DNA of 64,000 bases. It comes from an uncultured Bacteroidales bacterium. Lineage in GTDB: Bacteria > Bacteroidota > Bacteroidia > Bacteroidales > Bacteroidaceae. The stretch lies in NCBI GenBank assembly GCA_947303715.1, contig CAMYYY010000007.1, positions 1 to 64,000 on the forward strand, in the 5' to 3' direction. The notes under the pieces were generated by a model, which ran no database searches, was not told the origin of the DNA, and saw nothing but the letters and a program-made list of their open reading frames with translations. This document shows positions 39,829 through 48,775 of the stretch, in pieces. Positions within the stretch are counted from its first letter, which is position 1; every line of letters begins with the position of its first letter. The position numbers were made by a program, and so were the translations under genes.

Positions 39829-42105
39829 TTATTCTGCCGAGGGGGGAGCGGCCTCGGGGGCAGCACCCCAAGTCTTGTTAGGACGGGGACCCATCTCAAG
39901 GACGAGGGTAGCTCCGTCGCGGATGTCATCGTGCGAGAACCAGGGTTTATCCCACGGCTGACCGTTGAGGGTGGCGCGCTGGATGTACTTGTTCTCGTCA
40001 CTACAGCCCTTGGCGACAATATGGAACGTGCCGCCGGAGGGCAAGCTGATGCGGATGTCGGAGAATACGGGGCTACCGATGTTATAGGCGGGGAAGCCAG
40101 GGGTAACAGGGTAGAAGCCGATGGACGAGAAAACTGCGAACGAGGTAAGGCCGCCGCCGTCCTCATCACCAGGGACACCCATGACGTCGTTGCGGAACCA
40201 AGTGTCGAGACATTGGCGGATGCGCTTCTGCGTCTTCCACGGCGCACCGGCGTAATTATAAATATAAGGTATATGAAGCGAGGGCTCGTTGGCCATAGTG
40301 AACTGTCCGATGTTGCCCGTCTGATCGGGGAGCTGCTCGTAGAACTCGCGCTTGCCACGGCCCATGGGCTCGGCAAAGGTGCGGTCGAGGTTGCGGACAA
40401 GAGCTTCGCGGCCTCCCATCAGGTTGGCAAGGTCGCGGAAGTTGTGCTGCACGTCCCAGCGGTAGGTCCACCCGTTGTTCTCATCGTAGGCGCCACGGGC
40501 ACCCAGTCCGCCGCCAAAGCGGTAATCGAAGTCGGGCAGAAACTCGCCCGTGCTGTCCTTGGGGTGGAAGAAGTGGGTGTCGGGGTTCCAGACGTTGCGG
40601 TAGTTGTAGCTGAGGCGGAGGTACTTGGCGGCGTTCTCCTCATCACCACGGAAGCTGGCGATGCGCGACAGGCACCACTCGTCGTAGGCGGTGCCGAGGG
40701 TGACGGCGATAGGCTGCCGGCGCTCGAAGCCGTGGACGTTGGGGTCGGTCTCTTCTTCACCCTCGCGCAAGGCGGGGATGTAGCCACGACGACGGTAGAA
40801 GTCGTCAATCCATCCGGCGGGGGCGCCGTTCCAGGGGGCAAGGGTTTTCTCCTCGATGCCACGGCGACAATAGTCGAAGGCACGGTCGGCATCGACGTTA
40901 AGCCCCTTCCAAAGGGCATCAGCCACCATAGCCACGCCATGGTTGGAGTTCATGCGGCGGGTGTCGCCAGTTATCTCAGGGAAGGTGGGCATCCAGTTGG
41001 TGCCCATCTGCTCGGCCATACGCAAATAGGATTCGATGATGTCCTCCTCCTCGGTGGGACGCAGCAGGGCACGCAGGGGGTGGGCAGCACGATAGGTGTC
41101 CCAGATCCAGTCATCGGTGTAGAAGGGATGACCGTCGTCGTTATGTACCTTACCGTCGAACGCGCTGAAATAGCGTCCGTCCTCGCTGAGGCAGACGGGG
41201 CGTTCCATGGTACGATAGAACGAGGTATAAAGCACGGTCTTCTGGTCTTCGGTGCCGCCCTTGACACGGATGGCAGAAAGCTTGTCGTTCCATGCCTTAC
41301 GCCCGGCTGCGGCGACGGTCTTCACGCTGAAGCCCTGCTGCTCGCGATGGAGGTTGGCAGCAGCCTGCTCGGTACTGATGAGCGAGATGCCGTAGCGCAT
41401 CGACACCTTCTTCGTCCCTGCAGGGAAGCGGACAGCCATGCTGGCAGCGCGGCCCTCGGTACGATGGTCGGAAAGAACCTGCCCATTACGCAACACGCCA
41501 AACGACTCAGGCGCCGTGTCAAACTCTCCGGCAAAGTAGATATTCATGTTCCAGCTGAGCCGCTGACTACCGGTAAGCAGAAGGGGAGTCTCCCCCGTCC
41601 CCTCAGACGATGTTTCTACCATACCCCTTTCGGAATAGAACACCAGCGTAGCGGGCTTCGAGGGGTCGAAGAACTCCAGCTCATAGACGGCGCTCTGCGG
41701 AGCTACGGCCAGCGAAACGCCGATGGTATTATCGGCCACCTCCACGTGATAGTCGTAGGGGGTGATGCGCTCCTGGTCCCACGTCACGGGAATGATGGAG
41801 CGCAGCTCGGTGCCCTGCGTCACACTCAGACGGAATGCCGAACGCTCCCGGTGATTCGTCACCACCACGGGTAGTCCGTCAAGCATCTCGGTCGTATAGT
41901 CGCCACGCGTAGGATAGATTCGCATCAGGCAATTAGGCAGCTGCACCGTGGCAAACGTCGGCACCAACAGATGGCTGATGTTGCCGATATAGGGGTTGAC
42001 ATAGTCCACCGGCTCCTTTGTGGCGGTGGCTCCGCCGGAACCCGTACACGTCACTTCCATCAAACACAGCCCACACAGGGCAAGGACAAGAAACAGTTTT
42101 TTCAT
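39829..42105 (-). CDS. GH92 family alpha-mannosidase-like
   Basis: VDYVNPYIGNISHLLVPTFATVQLPNCLMRIYPTRGDY; GVPGDEDGGGLTSFAVFSSIGFYPVTPG. Confidence 0.93.
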   Translation of the reverse strand: MKKLFLVLALCGLCLMEVTCTGSGGATATKEPVDYVNPYIGNISHLLVPTFATVQLPNCLMRIYPTRGDYTTEMLDGLPVVVTNHRERSAFRLSVTQGTELRSIIPVTWDQERITPYDYHVEVADNTIGVSLAVAPQSAVYELEFFDPSKPATLVFYSERGMVETSSEGTGETPLLLTGSQRLSWNMNIYFAGEFDTAPESFGVLRNGQVLSDHRTEGRAASMAVRFPAGTKKVSMRYGISLISTEQAAANLHREQQGFSVKTVAAAGRKAWNDKLSAIRVKGGTEDQKTVLYTSFYRTMERPVCLSEDGRYFSAFDGKVHNDDGHPFYTDDWIWDTYRAAHPLRALLRPTEEEDIIESYLRMAEQMGTNWMPTFPEITGDTRRMNSNHGVAMVADALWKGLNVDADRAFDYCRRGIEEKTLAPWNGAPAGWIDDFYRRRGYIPALREGEEETDPNVHGFERRQPIAVTLGTAYDEWCLSRIASFRGDEENAAKYLRLSYNYRNVWNPDTHFFHPKDSTGEFLPDFDYRFGGGLGARGAYDENNGWTYRWDVQHNFRDLANLMGGREALVRNLDRTFAEPMGRGKREFYEQLPDQTGNIGQFTMANEPSLHIPYIYNYAGAPWKTQKRIRQCLDTWFRNDVMGVPGDEDGGGLTSFAVFSSIGFYPVTPGFPAYNIGSPVFSDIRISLPSGGTFHIVAKGCSDENKYIQRATLNGQPWDKPWFSHDDIRDGATLVLEMGPRPNKTWGAAPEAAPPSAE

Positions 42106-42149
42106 ACGAAATACGTTTTTGGTTTTGTTGGGCAAAAATAGATACAATT

Positions 42150-42181
42150 TTTGGAATACCCAAATAAATAGGGTATCTTTG
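42150..42181 (+). promoter_or_regulatory. Promoter of rnhB (TTTG-N20-TATCTTTG)
   Basis: TTTG 42150-42153; TATCTTTG 42174-42181. Confidence 0.75.
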
Positions 42182-42203
42182 CACCCCGAAAAAGAAAAAA
42201 GGT

Positions 42204-42809
42204 ATGCTGGAGTGTTGTTTGAACCGAGGAATGCGGGAGGCCGGATGCGACGAAGCTGGGCGCGGATGCCTGGCAGGTGCCGTGTATGCCGCAGCCGTCA
42301 TTCTACCTGACGACTTCCAGAACGACCTCCTTAACGACAGCAAGCAACTTACCGCCCGCCAGCGGTATGCCCTGCGGCCTATTATCGAGAAGGCAGCCGT
42401 CAGCTGGGCCCTGGGCATCGTCACCCCGCAGGAGATTGACGAAATCAACATCCTCCGCGCCTCTATCCTCGCCATGCATCGTGCCCTCGACGGGTTGAAG
42501 ATACGCCCAGGTTTTATCATCGTCGACGGCAACCGTTTCACCCCCTACGACGATACGCCATGGAAAACCGTGGTGAAGGGCGACGGCAAGTATATGAACA
42601 TCGCCGCTGCCAGTATCCTCGCCAAGACCTACCGCGACGACTACATGGACCGTCTCCACGAAGAATACCCCGTCTACGACTGGAACCATAACAAGGGCTA
42701 CCCTGCCCCTGCCCACCGCAACGCCATCCGCCAGTACGGCACCACGCCCTACCACCGCATGACATATAATCTGCTGGGTGACGGACAGTTGTCGCTCGCA
42801 TTCAAATAA
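42204..42809 (+). CDS. rnhB: Ribonuclease HII
   Basis: [45 protein letters not shown]. Confidence 0.95.
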   Translation: MLECCLNRGMREAGCDEAGRGCLAGAVYAAAVILPDDFQNDLLNDSKQLTARQRYALRPIIEKAAVSWALGIVTPQEIDEINILRASILAMHRALDGLKIRPGFIIVDGNRFTPYDDTPWKTVVKGDGKYMNIAAASILAKTYRDDYMDRLHEEYPVYDWNHNKGYPAPAHRNAIRQYGTTPYHRMTYNLLGDGQLSLAFK

Positions 42810-42829
42810 GAGTTATGATGAAGATTTTA

Positions 42830-42933
42830 GGAGTTCAGGAGTTCAGAAGTTGCAGGAGTTCAGACCAATGCCCTGTATGCAGCATTTTAAACTATCGTCT
42901 GCAACTCCTGAACTCCTGCAACTCCTGAACTCC
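42830..42933. repeat. Inverted repeat with about 35-nt arms built from GGAGTTCAG/GGAGTTGCA words
   Basis: 42830-42864 vs reverse complement of 42898-42933; 33-nt loop. Confidence 0.8.
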
Positions 42934-42980
42934 AAATAAGATTGAATAATTGAAAATTGAATAATAAAAAAACAAATCGT

Positions 42981-44474
42981 ATGAAAGCTTTATTAATGAT
43001 TCTTGACGGCTGGGGCATCGGTGCCCACGGCAAAGGTGATGTCATCTTCAACACCTACACTCCCTATCTTGATTACCTCAACGCCACCTACCCCCATAGT
43101 CAGCTGCAGGCCAGCGGCGAGAACGTCGGTCTGCCCGACGGACAAATGGGCAACAGCGAAGTCGGACACCTCAACATCGGCGCCGGACGCGTCGTCTATC
43201 AGGATCTTGTGAAAATCAACCGTGCTTGTGCCGACGGCGGCATCCGCAAGAACAAGGAGGTTGTGGGTGCATTCTCCTATGCCAAGCAGACGGGCAAGAA
43301 CGTCCACCTCATGGGCCTTACCAGCGACGGCGGCGTCCATAGCAGCCTCGAGCACCTCATCACCCTTTGCGAAATTGCCAAGGAATACGGTATCGACAAC
43401 ACCTACGTCCATTGCCTGATGGACGGACGCGACACCGACCCCAAGAGTGGCGTGGGCTTCATCCGCACCCTGCTGGAGAAGGACATCAAGGTCGCCAGCA
43501 TCATCGGACGTTTCTACACCATGGACCGCGACAAGCGCTGGGAGCGCGTTAAGGTGGGCTACGACCAGCTCGTCCACGGCGAAGGAAAGCAGAGCGACGA
43601 CATGGTGAAAGCCATGCTGGAGAGCTACGACGAGGGCGTCACCGACGAATTCATCAAGCCCATCGTCAATACAAAATACGATGCCACCATCAAGGAAGGC
43701 GACGTCGTCATCTTCTTCAACTACCGCAACGACCGCGCCAAGGAAATCACCATCGCCCTTACCCAGAAGGATATGCCTGAGCATGGCATGACCACTATCC
43801 CCGGCTTGCAGTACTACTGCATGACGCCCTACGATGCTTCGTTTACTGGCGTCCACATCCTCTTCGACAAAGAGAACGTCGAGAACACCCTTGGCGAGTA
43901 CGTCAGTAACCAAGGGCTGCGCCAGCTCCATATCGCCGAGACGGAGAAATATGCTCACGTCACCTTCTTCCTCAACGGCGGACGCGAGGAGCCCTACAAG
44001 AACGAAGATCGCATCCTCGTCCCCTCGCCCAAGGTAGCCACCTACGACCTGCAGCCTGAGATGAGTGCTTTCAGCGTCTGTGCCAAGCTGGTCGAAGCCA
44101 TCCGCAGCGATGTCTATGACTTCATCGTCGTCAACTTTGCCAACGGCGACATGGTAGGCCACACGGGTGTCTATGAAGCCATTGCCAAAGCCGTCACAGC
44201 TGTCGATGCCTGCGTCCACAGCGTCATCGAGGCAGCCCGCGCCACGGGTTACGAAGCCATCATCATCGCTGACCACGGTAACGCCGACAACGCCATTAAC
44301 CCCGACGGCACCCCCAACACGGCTCACTCACTCAACCCCGTGCCCTTCATCTACGTCACGGAAAAGAAGGACACCATTGTACAGAACGGCATCCTCGCTG
44401 ACGTGGCACCCAGCATCCTGAAGATTATGGGACTCCCCCAGCCTGCCGAGATGACAGGCCACAGCCTGCTCTGA
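42981..44474 (+). CDS. gpmI: 2,3-bisphosphoglycerate-independent phosphoglycerate mutase
   Basis: MILDGWGIG…[25 protein letters not shown]. Confidence 0.96.
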   Translation: MKALLMILDGWGIGAHGKGDVIFNTYTPYLDYLNATYPHSQLQASGENVGLPDGQMGNSEVGHLNIGAGRVVYQDLVKINRACADGGIRKNKEVVGAFSYAKQTGKNVHLMGLTSDGGVHSSLEHLITLCEIAKEYGIDNTYVHCLMDGRDTDPKSGVGFIRTLLEKDIKVASIIGRFYTMDRDKRWERVKVGYDQLVHGEGKQSDDMVKAMLESYDEGVTDEFIKPIVNTKYDATIKEGDVVIFFNYRNDRAKEITIALTQKDMPEHGMTTIPGLQYYCMTPYDASFTGVHILFDKENVENTLGEYVSNQGLRQLHIAETEKYAHVTFFLNGGREEPYKNEDRILVPSPKVATYDLQPEMSAFSVCAKLVEAIRSDVYDFIVVNFANGDMVGHTGVYEAIAKAVTAVDACVHSVIEAARATGYEAIIIADHGNADNAINPDGTPNTAHSLNPVPFIYVTEKKDTIVQNGILADVAPSILKIMGLPQPAEMTGHSLL

Positions 44475-44483
44475 TAAATCCTG

Positions 44484-44520
44484 CCCCAGCATAGCGCCTT
44501 CCTGCTCTGCTGGGGTTTTT
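44484..44520 (+). terminator. Rho-independent terminator of gpmI
   Basis: CCCCAGCA…TGCTGGGG TTTTT. Confidence 0.85.
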
Positions 44521-44585
44521 CTCGGCTTTCCGAAAAACCGAATAAAAACAAACAAGCCTCGTCGTCACGACGGGGCTTTGTCTGC

Positions 44586-44658
44586 GCTTCTTCAAGGACT
44601 TGAACCTTGGACCCCCTGATTAACAGTCAGATGCTCTAACCAACTGAGCTAAAGAAGC
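44586..44658 (-). tRNA. tRNA-Asn (GTT)
   Basis: Reverse complement GCTTCTTTAGCTCAGTTGGTTAGAGCATCTGACTGTTAATCAGGGGGTCCAAGGTTCAAGTCCTTGAAGAAGC. Confidence 0.96.
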
Positions 44659-44683
44659 AATAATCTCTTTTCTTTTCCTTCGC

Positions 44684-44756
44684 GCTTCTTCAAGGACTTG
44701 AACCTTGGACCCCCTGATTAACAGTCAGATGCTCTAACCAACTGAGCTAAAGAAGC
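44684..44756 (-). tRNA. tRNA-Asn (GTT), identical tandem copy
   Basis: Same 73-nt sequence, 25-nt spacer from the other copy. Confidence 0.96.
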
Positions 44757-44778
44757 AACATTTTTCGCAAATGCGCGG

Positions 44779-44810
44779 CAAAGGTACGGCAAGCTGAGCA
44801 AAAAAACAAA
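44779..44810 (-). promoter_or_regulatory. Promoter of the tRNA-Asn pair (TTTG-N20-TACCTTTG)
   Basis: Minus strand: CAAAGGTA 44779-44786, CAAA 44807-44810. Confidence 0.7.
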
Positions 44811-44899
44811 TAAAAACAAAGATTTTTTCAATATTATATCTTCTTTAACGGGACTTCGTCCGTTTAAGGTAGGCTGCGCCTCTGATAATTGCAAATATA

Positions 44900-44931
44900 T
44901 TTGCATTATCTCTCGGCTTGCACTACCTTTG
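44900..44931 (+). promoter_or_regulatory. Promoter of the PfkB-family kinase (TTTG-N20-TACCTTTG)
   Basis: TTTG 44900-44903; TACCTTTG 44924-44931. Confidence 0.75.
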
Positions 44932-44952
44932 TCCCGCAATTTAATAATAGAC

Positions 44953-45933
44953 ATGAAACGGATTACTGGTATAGGCAACGCACTAACCGATGTGCTGGCC
45001 CAAGTGAGTGATGAAAATGTACTTTCTACGCTTGCCCTGCCGAAGGGTAGCATGCAGCTGATTGACGACAGCCGTCTGCCTGACATCCGTCGCGCCATGC
45101 TGCAGATGACGGTAAGCCGCGCTACGGGTGGCTCTACAGGAAATACCATGTTGGCTTTGGCTAATCTGGGAGCCTCGCCAACCTTCATCGGCAAGGTGGG
45201 CGACGATGAGACGGGACGTTTCTATGCCTCCAATGCCGCCAGCAAAGGCATCCGTCCCCTGCTCATCAAGAGCCAACTGCCCTCAGGTATCGCCCACACA
45301 TTCATTACCCCCGACGGCGAACGGACGTTTGCTACCTATCTAGGTGCCGCCGGCGACATGCAGGCCGACGACCTCAACGAAACGCTATTTGCCGACTGCG
45401 ACTACCTTTATATTGAAGGTTATCTGGTGCAGAACCACGCCCTCATCCGCAGCGCTATTGAGATGGCGAAGGCAAAGGGAGCGAAAGTCGCTCTCGACCT
45501 CGCCAGCTACAACATCGTGGAGGCTGACCATGCCTTCTTTGCTGAGCTGCTGACAAAGTATGTCAATGTGGTATTTGCCAACGAGGAAGAGGCTCGCGCC
45601 TTCACAGGTAAGGAAGCCGAGGATGCGCTCATCGAATTGGGCAAGCTGTGCGAGATTGCCGTGGTGAAGATGGGTAAACGAGGTTCTGCGATTCTCTATC
45701 AGGGCGAAAGGACGTTTGTGGAAAGTATGGACGTGAGCCACGTCATCGACACCACCGGAGCCGGAGACTTCTATGCAGCCGGCGTCATGTACGGCCTTCT
45801 CAACGACTGGAATATGGAACGCTGTGCCCAGGCAGGCTCCCTACTGGCAGGGCACGTCATCCAAGTCATCGGCACCACCCTGCCGGAAGAAGTGTGGGAA
45901 GAAATCAGAACAAAAATGAAGAATGAAAAATGA
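44953..45933 (+). CDS. PfkB family carbohydrate/adenosine kinase
   Basis: GGSTGNTMLALANLGASPTFIGKVGDDETG; DTTGAGDFYAAG. Confidence 0.92.
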   Translation: MKRITGIGNALTDVLAQVSDENVLSTLALPKGSMQLIDDSRLPDIRRAMLQMTVSRATGGSTGNTMLALANLGASPTFIGKVGDDETGRFYASNAASKGIRPLLIKSQLPSGIAHTFITPDGERTFATYLGAAGDMQADDLNETLFADCDYLYIEGYLVQNHALIRSAIEMAKAKGAKVALDLASYNIVEADHAFFAELLTKYVNVVFANEEEARAFTGKEAEDALIELGKLCEIAVVKMGKRGSAILYQGERTFVESMDVSHVIDTTGAGDFYAAGVMYGLLNDWNMERCAQAGSLLAGHVIQVIGTTLPEEVWEEIRTKMKNEK

Positions 45934-47669
45934 AAAATAGAATGTCCTATACACCCCGAGACTATCGGCTGACGGGGAGACGCAACATGTCGGGTCTCTA
46001 CTGCAAAGTTCTTTTGTTCTCATTCTTCCTTCTTCATTTTTCATTAATATCTGTTCAGGCCAAGGATGGTAAAGACGGTAAGGGCGACCGCAAGGCGTTC
46101 ACCATCGCCAAGAGCCTCAATGTCTTCAACTCCGTCGTCCGCGAGCTGAAGATGCTCTATGTCGATGACTTCGACTATGAGAAATCCGTCAACACCGCCA
46201 TCGACGCCATGCTGGAGGACCTCGACCCCTATACCGTCTACTACCCCGCTGACGACACGGAGGAACTGGAGATGATGATAACCGGCAAGTATGCGGGCGT
46301 GGGTGCTGTCATCCGCTACCAGAAGAAACGGGATCATGTGGTCATCTCCGAGCCCTACGAGGACATGCCTGCCCATCGTGCCGGGCTGCGAGCAGGCGAC
46401 GTGCTGCTCCGTGTGGATAGCGTAGATGTCAAGGGTATGGACACGCAGGCTGTCAGCAATATGCTGCGCGGCGATGCTGGAACGACGGTAACCGTCACCG
46501 CCCAACGCCCCGACGGCAGCGAGCCCAAGACCTATCGCATCACTCGCGCCAACATCCAGCTGCCCGTCCTCCCCTATTATGCCATGCTTGACGACAGCAC
46601 GGGCTACATCCTCTTCGAACGATTTGTCGACAACTGCTCACGCGATGTCCGTCTTGCCCTTGTCGATTTGAAGGAGAAAGGGGCTAAGCGCCTCATCCTC
46701 GACCTGCGCGGCAATGGCGGAGGCTCGTTGGCCGAGGCTGTGGAGATCGTCAATCTCTTCGTTCCCAAGGGAGAAACCGTCGTGGAAACTCGTGGTCGTC
46801 TGCCCCAGGCATCGCATACCTACAAGACGCGCCATGCCGCCACAGAGCCCGATATGCCGCTTACCGTACTTGTCAACGGCCAGACTGCCTCAGCCGCCGA
46901 GATTGTGGCAGGTGCTTTGCAAGACCTCGACCGCGCCGTTATTGTCGGGGCTCGCACCTATGGCAAGGGACTTGTGCAGATTCCACGCGACCTACCCTAT
47001 GGCGCTAATCTGAAGGTAACGACCTCGAAGTACTACATCCCTTCGGGCCGTTGTATCCAAGCCATCGACTATGCCAAGCGCGACGAGGACGGCAACGTCG
47101 AACGCATCCCCGACAGCCTTACGACCGTATTCCATACCGCTGCCGGACGTGAGGTGCGCGACGGCTGCGGCATCATCCCCGACGTCAGCGTCAAAGCCGA
47201 GAAAGTCCCCAATCTTCTTTACTATTTATCCAGCGACGATTGCCTCTTCGACTTCGCCACCCATTGGTGGCTCACCCACGACAGCATCGCCCCCGCCGAG
47301 GAATTCGAGGTTACGGACGAGATGTACGCCGCCTTCCGCGACAGCGTTCGCGCCTCCGGCTTCACCTACGACCGCGGCAGCGAAAAGGCGCTCAAAAGCC
47401 TGAAGGAATGGGCAGAATTTGAAGGATACATGGACGATGCGAAGGAGGAGTTCAGCGCCCTTGAGGCCAAGCTCCAGCACAATCTCGACAAGGATTTCGA
47501 CAACTTCTCCAAGGACATCCGCCTTCTCCTCGCTACCGAAATCGTCACCCGCTACTACTTCCAGCGCGGCGCCATCATCCAAACCCTCAAGGACGACCCC
47601 GACCTCCGCTCCGCCCGCGACGTCCTCGCCGACCCCGCCCGCTACCGCTCCCTCCTCCAGCCGAAGTGA
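45930..47669 (+). CDS. S41 family C-terminal processing peptidase (PDZ)
   Basis: YAGVGAVIR, PDZ GLRAGDVLLRVD, LDLRGNGGG, NGQTASAAEIVAGALQD; true start may be ATG 45987. Confidence 0.92.
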   Translation: MKNRMSYTPRDYRLTGRRNMSGLYCKVLLFSFFLLHFSLISVQAKDGKDGKGDRKAFTIAKSLNVFNSVVRELKMLYVDDFDYEKSVNTAIDAMLEDLDPYTVYYPADDTEELEMMITGKYAGVGAVIRYQKKRDHVVISEPYEDMPAHRAGLRAGDVLLRVDSVDVKGMDTQAVSNMLRGDAGTTVTVTAQRPDGSEPKTYRITRANIQLPVLPYYAMLDDSTGYILFERFVDNCSRDVRLALVDLKEKGAKRLILDLRGNGGGSLAEAVEIVNLFVPKGETVVETRGRLPQASHTYKTRHAATEPDMPLTVLVNGQTASAAEIVAGALQDLDRAVIVGARTYGKGLVQIPRDLPYGANLKVTTSKYYIPSGRCIQAIDYAKRDEDGNVERIPDSLTTVFHTAAGREVRDGCGIIPDVSVKAEKVPNLLYYLSSDDCLFDFATHWWLTHDSIAPAEEFEVTDEMYAAFRDSVRASGFTYDRGSEKALKSLKEWAEFEGYMDDAKEEFSALEAKLQHNLDKDFDNFSKDIRLLLATEIVTRYYFQRGAIIQTLKDDPDLRSARDVLADPARYRSLLQPK

Positions 47670-47693
47670 TTCCCGATTTTTCTCGAAACACCC

Positions 47694-48074
47694 CCAACAC
47701 TTACCTTTTCCCTCGTAAGGTGTTGACAATAAAGAGGTAAACATAGGTAAGTGTTTGTCGAACACTTACCTAACACCTACCTAAGACCTTCCTGTTTGAA
47801 AGGCACACTCGTTTTCATTACTCAACGCTCTCAAGTTCTTGACTGTTTGATCGTTCTACATATAATTGTCTTGTAATTGCTCAAGTTTACTGCGCCAGCC
47901 ATTCATGGAAAATACGTGGTAATTCGTGTTTTCTTTCTTTATAATTCTCTGATTCCCACCATTTTCAGACACCAAGGTAGGTGTTAGGTAGGTGTTAGGT
48001 AAGTGTTTTGCAAACACTTACCTAACTTAACGTATTGTATCATAGTGAGTTTTGGGCAAAAAGGTAAGTGTTGG
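47694..48074. repeat. Mirror-symmetric array of 11-bp motif AGGTARGTGTT (possible MITE-like or structured element)
   Basis: Motifs at 47696-, 47745+, 47761-, 47772-, 47783-(degenerate), 47975+, 47986+, 47997+, 48013-, 48062+; all five pairs centre on 47884. Confidence 0.9.
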
Positions 48075-48209
48075 CATTTTTTTTCGCAAACAATCTCCTC
48101 TGGAAAGAATCGCAAGAACCGGACAAATGACAGACCGAATCAAAGAGCTGTCCCCATTATACGTCGAGTTGAGAACCGTCCATTCCTATAAGAAAGTGGC
48201 GTCTGCTGC

Positions 48210-48395
48210 GCGGTTTGTTTTTCAACCCGTAACTTCTTCGTCCAAATGATGTGCCTGCAACGTAGTGCGAACTGTCGATAACGCACTACGTCTATGTCGT
48301 AGCGCACTACGTCCGCGTCAGAACGCACTACGTCTGTCCGCGCACGTAGTGCGTCGTGCGTCACCGGTTGCGTGACGGGTTGAAAAGGAAACCGC
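48210..48395. repeat. 24-nt inverted repeat (21/24) enclosing a 21-bp-period CGCACTACGT array
   Basis: Arms 48210-48233 and 48372-48395; 10-mers at 48260+, 48282-, 48303-, 48324-, 48344+. Confidence 0.85.
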
Positions 48396-48507
48396 CCAGT
48401 AACGGGCACTTCTATAGTTAATGGAGGGGCGGAGATTGTCGGCCTCGCCTTGGCTTTTTCAACACGGTTTGTCAACAGGGATGGCGATAATTTGTATGCC
48501 TTTCCTG

Positions 48508-48639
48508 GCGTTTTCCATGAGGTAAATCGTGGAAAATATTGCAATAGGTTGATTTATAGTCGTTATAAAAAGTGTTCCACGTGCACGTTTTCCATAGGTA
48601 AAATGACGTTGTTTTGAAATAATGCCGTATCTTTGCAGC
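48508..48639 (+). repeat. Dispersed promoter-carrying repeat, copy A (132 bp)
   Basis: Same ends and length as 52632-52764; shared TTTTCCATAGGTAAAATGACGTTGTTTTGAAATAATGCCGTA(T/A)CTTTGCAGC. Confidence 0.85.
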
Positions 48640-48645
48640 TGGAAT

Positions 48646-48713
48646 AAAACTGCTCCAAATTGCCAAGTAAAACTGCTCCAAATTGCCAAGTAAAACTGCT
48701 CCAAATTGCCAAA
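48646..48713. repeat. Three tandem copies of the 23-bp unit AAAACTGCTCCAAATTGCCAAGT
   Basis: Units start at 48646, 48669 and 48692; last is partial. Confidence 0.92.
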
Positions 48714-48727
48714 AAAATATAAGAAAA

Positions 48728-48759
48728 TTTGGATGATTAAAAGAATACCAGTATCTTTG
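48728..48759 (+). promoter_or_regulatory. Promoter of the DUF4143 ATPase (TTTG-N20-TATCTTTG)
   Basis: TTTG 48728-48731; TATCTTTG 48752-48759. Confidence 0.75.
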
Positions 48760-48775
48760 CCGAAAAAAAGATGGT

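Noticed and set aside
39775-41874. 699-aa + strand ORF antisense to the GH92 gene
   Set aside because: GH92 motifs are clear on the minus strand; the + translation has no recognisable domain.
44586-44756. The tandem tRNA-Asn pair as an integration-site duplication
   Set aside because: Both copies are complete and identical, with a 25-nt spacer and a shared promoter; no integrase or element boundary is nearby, so a simple tandem tRNA operon suffices.
48210-48395. CRISPR array
   Set aside because: Repeats are only 10 bp with about 11-bp intervals, orientation is mixed, and no cas genes are nearby.
48140-48544. 134-aa minus ORF over the 21-bp repeats as a real gene
   Set aside because: Periodicity divisible by 3 and repeat composition explain the open frame; no start context or domain support. 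Kept as a repeat, with coding status left testable.
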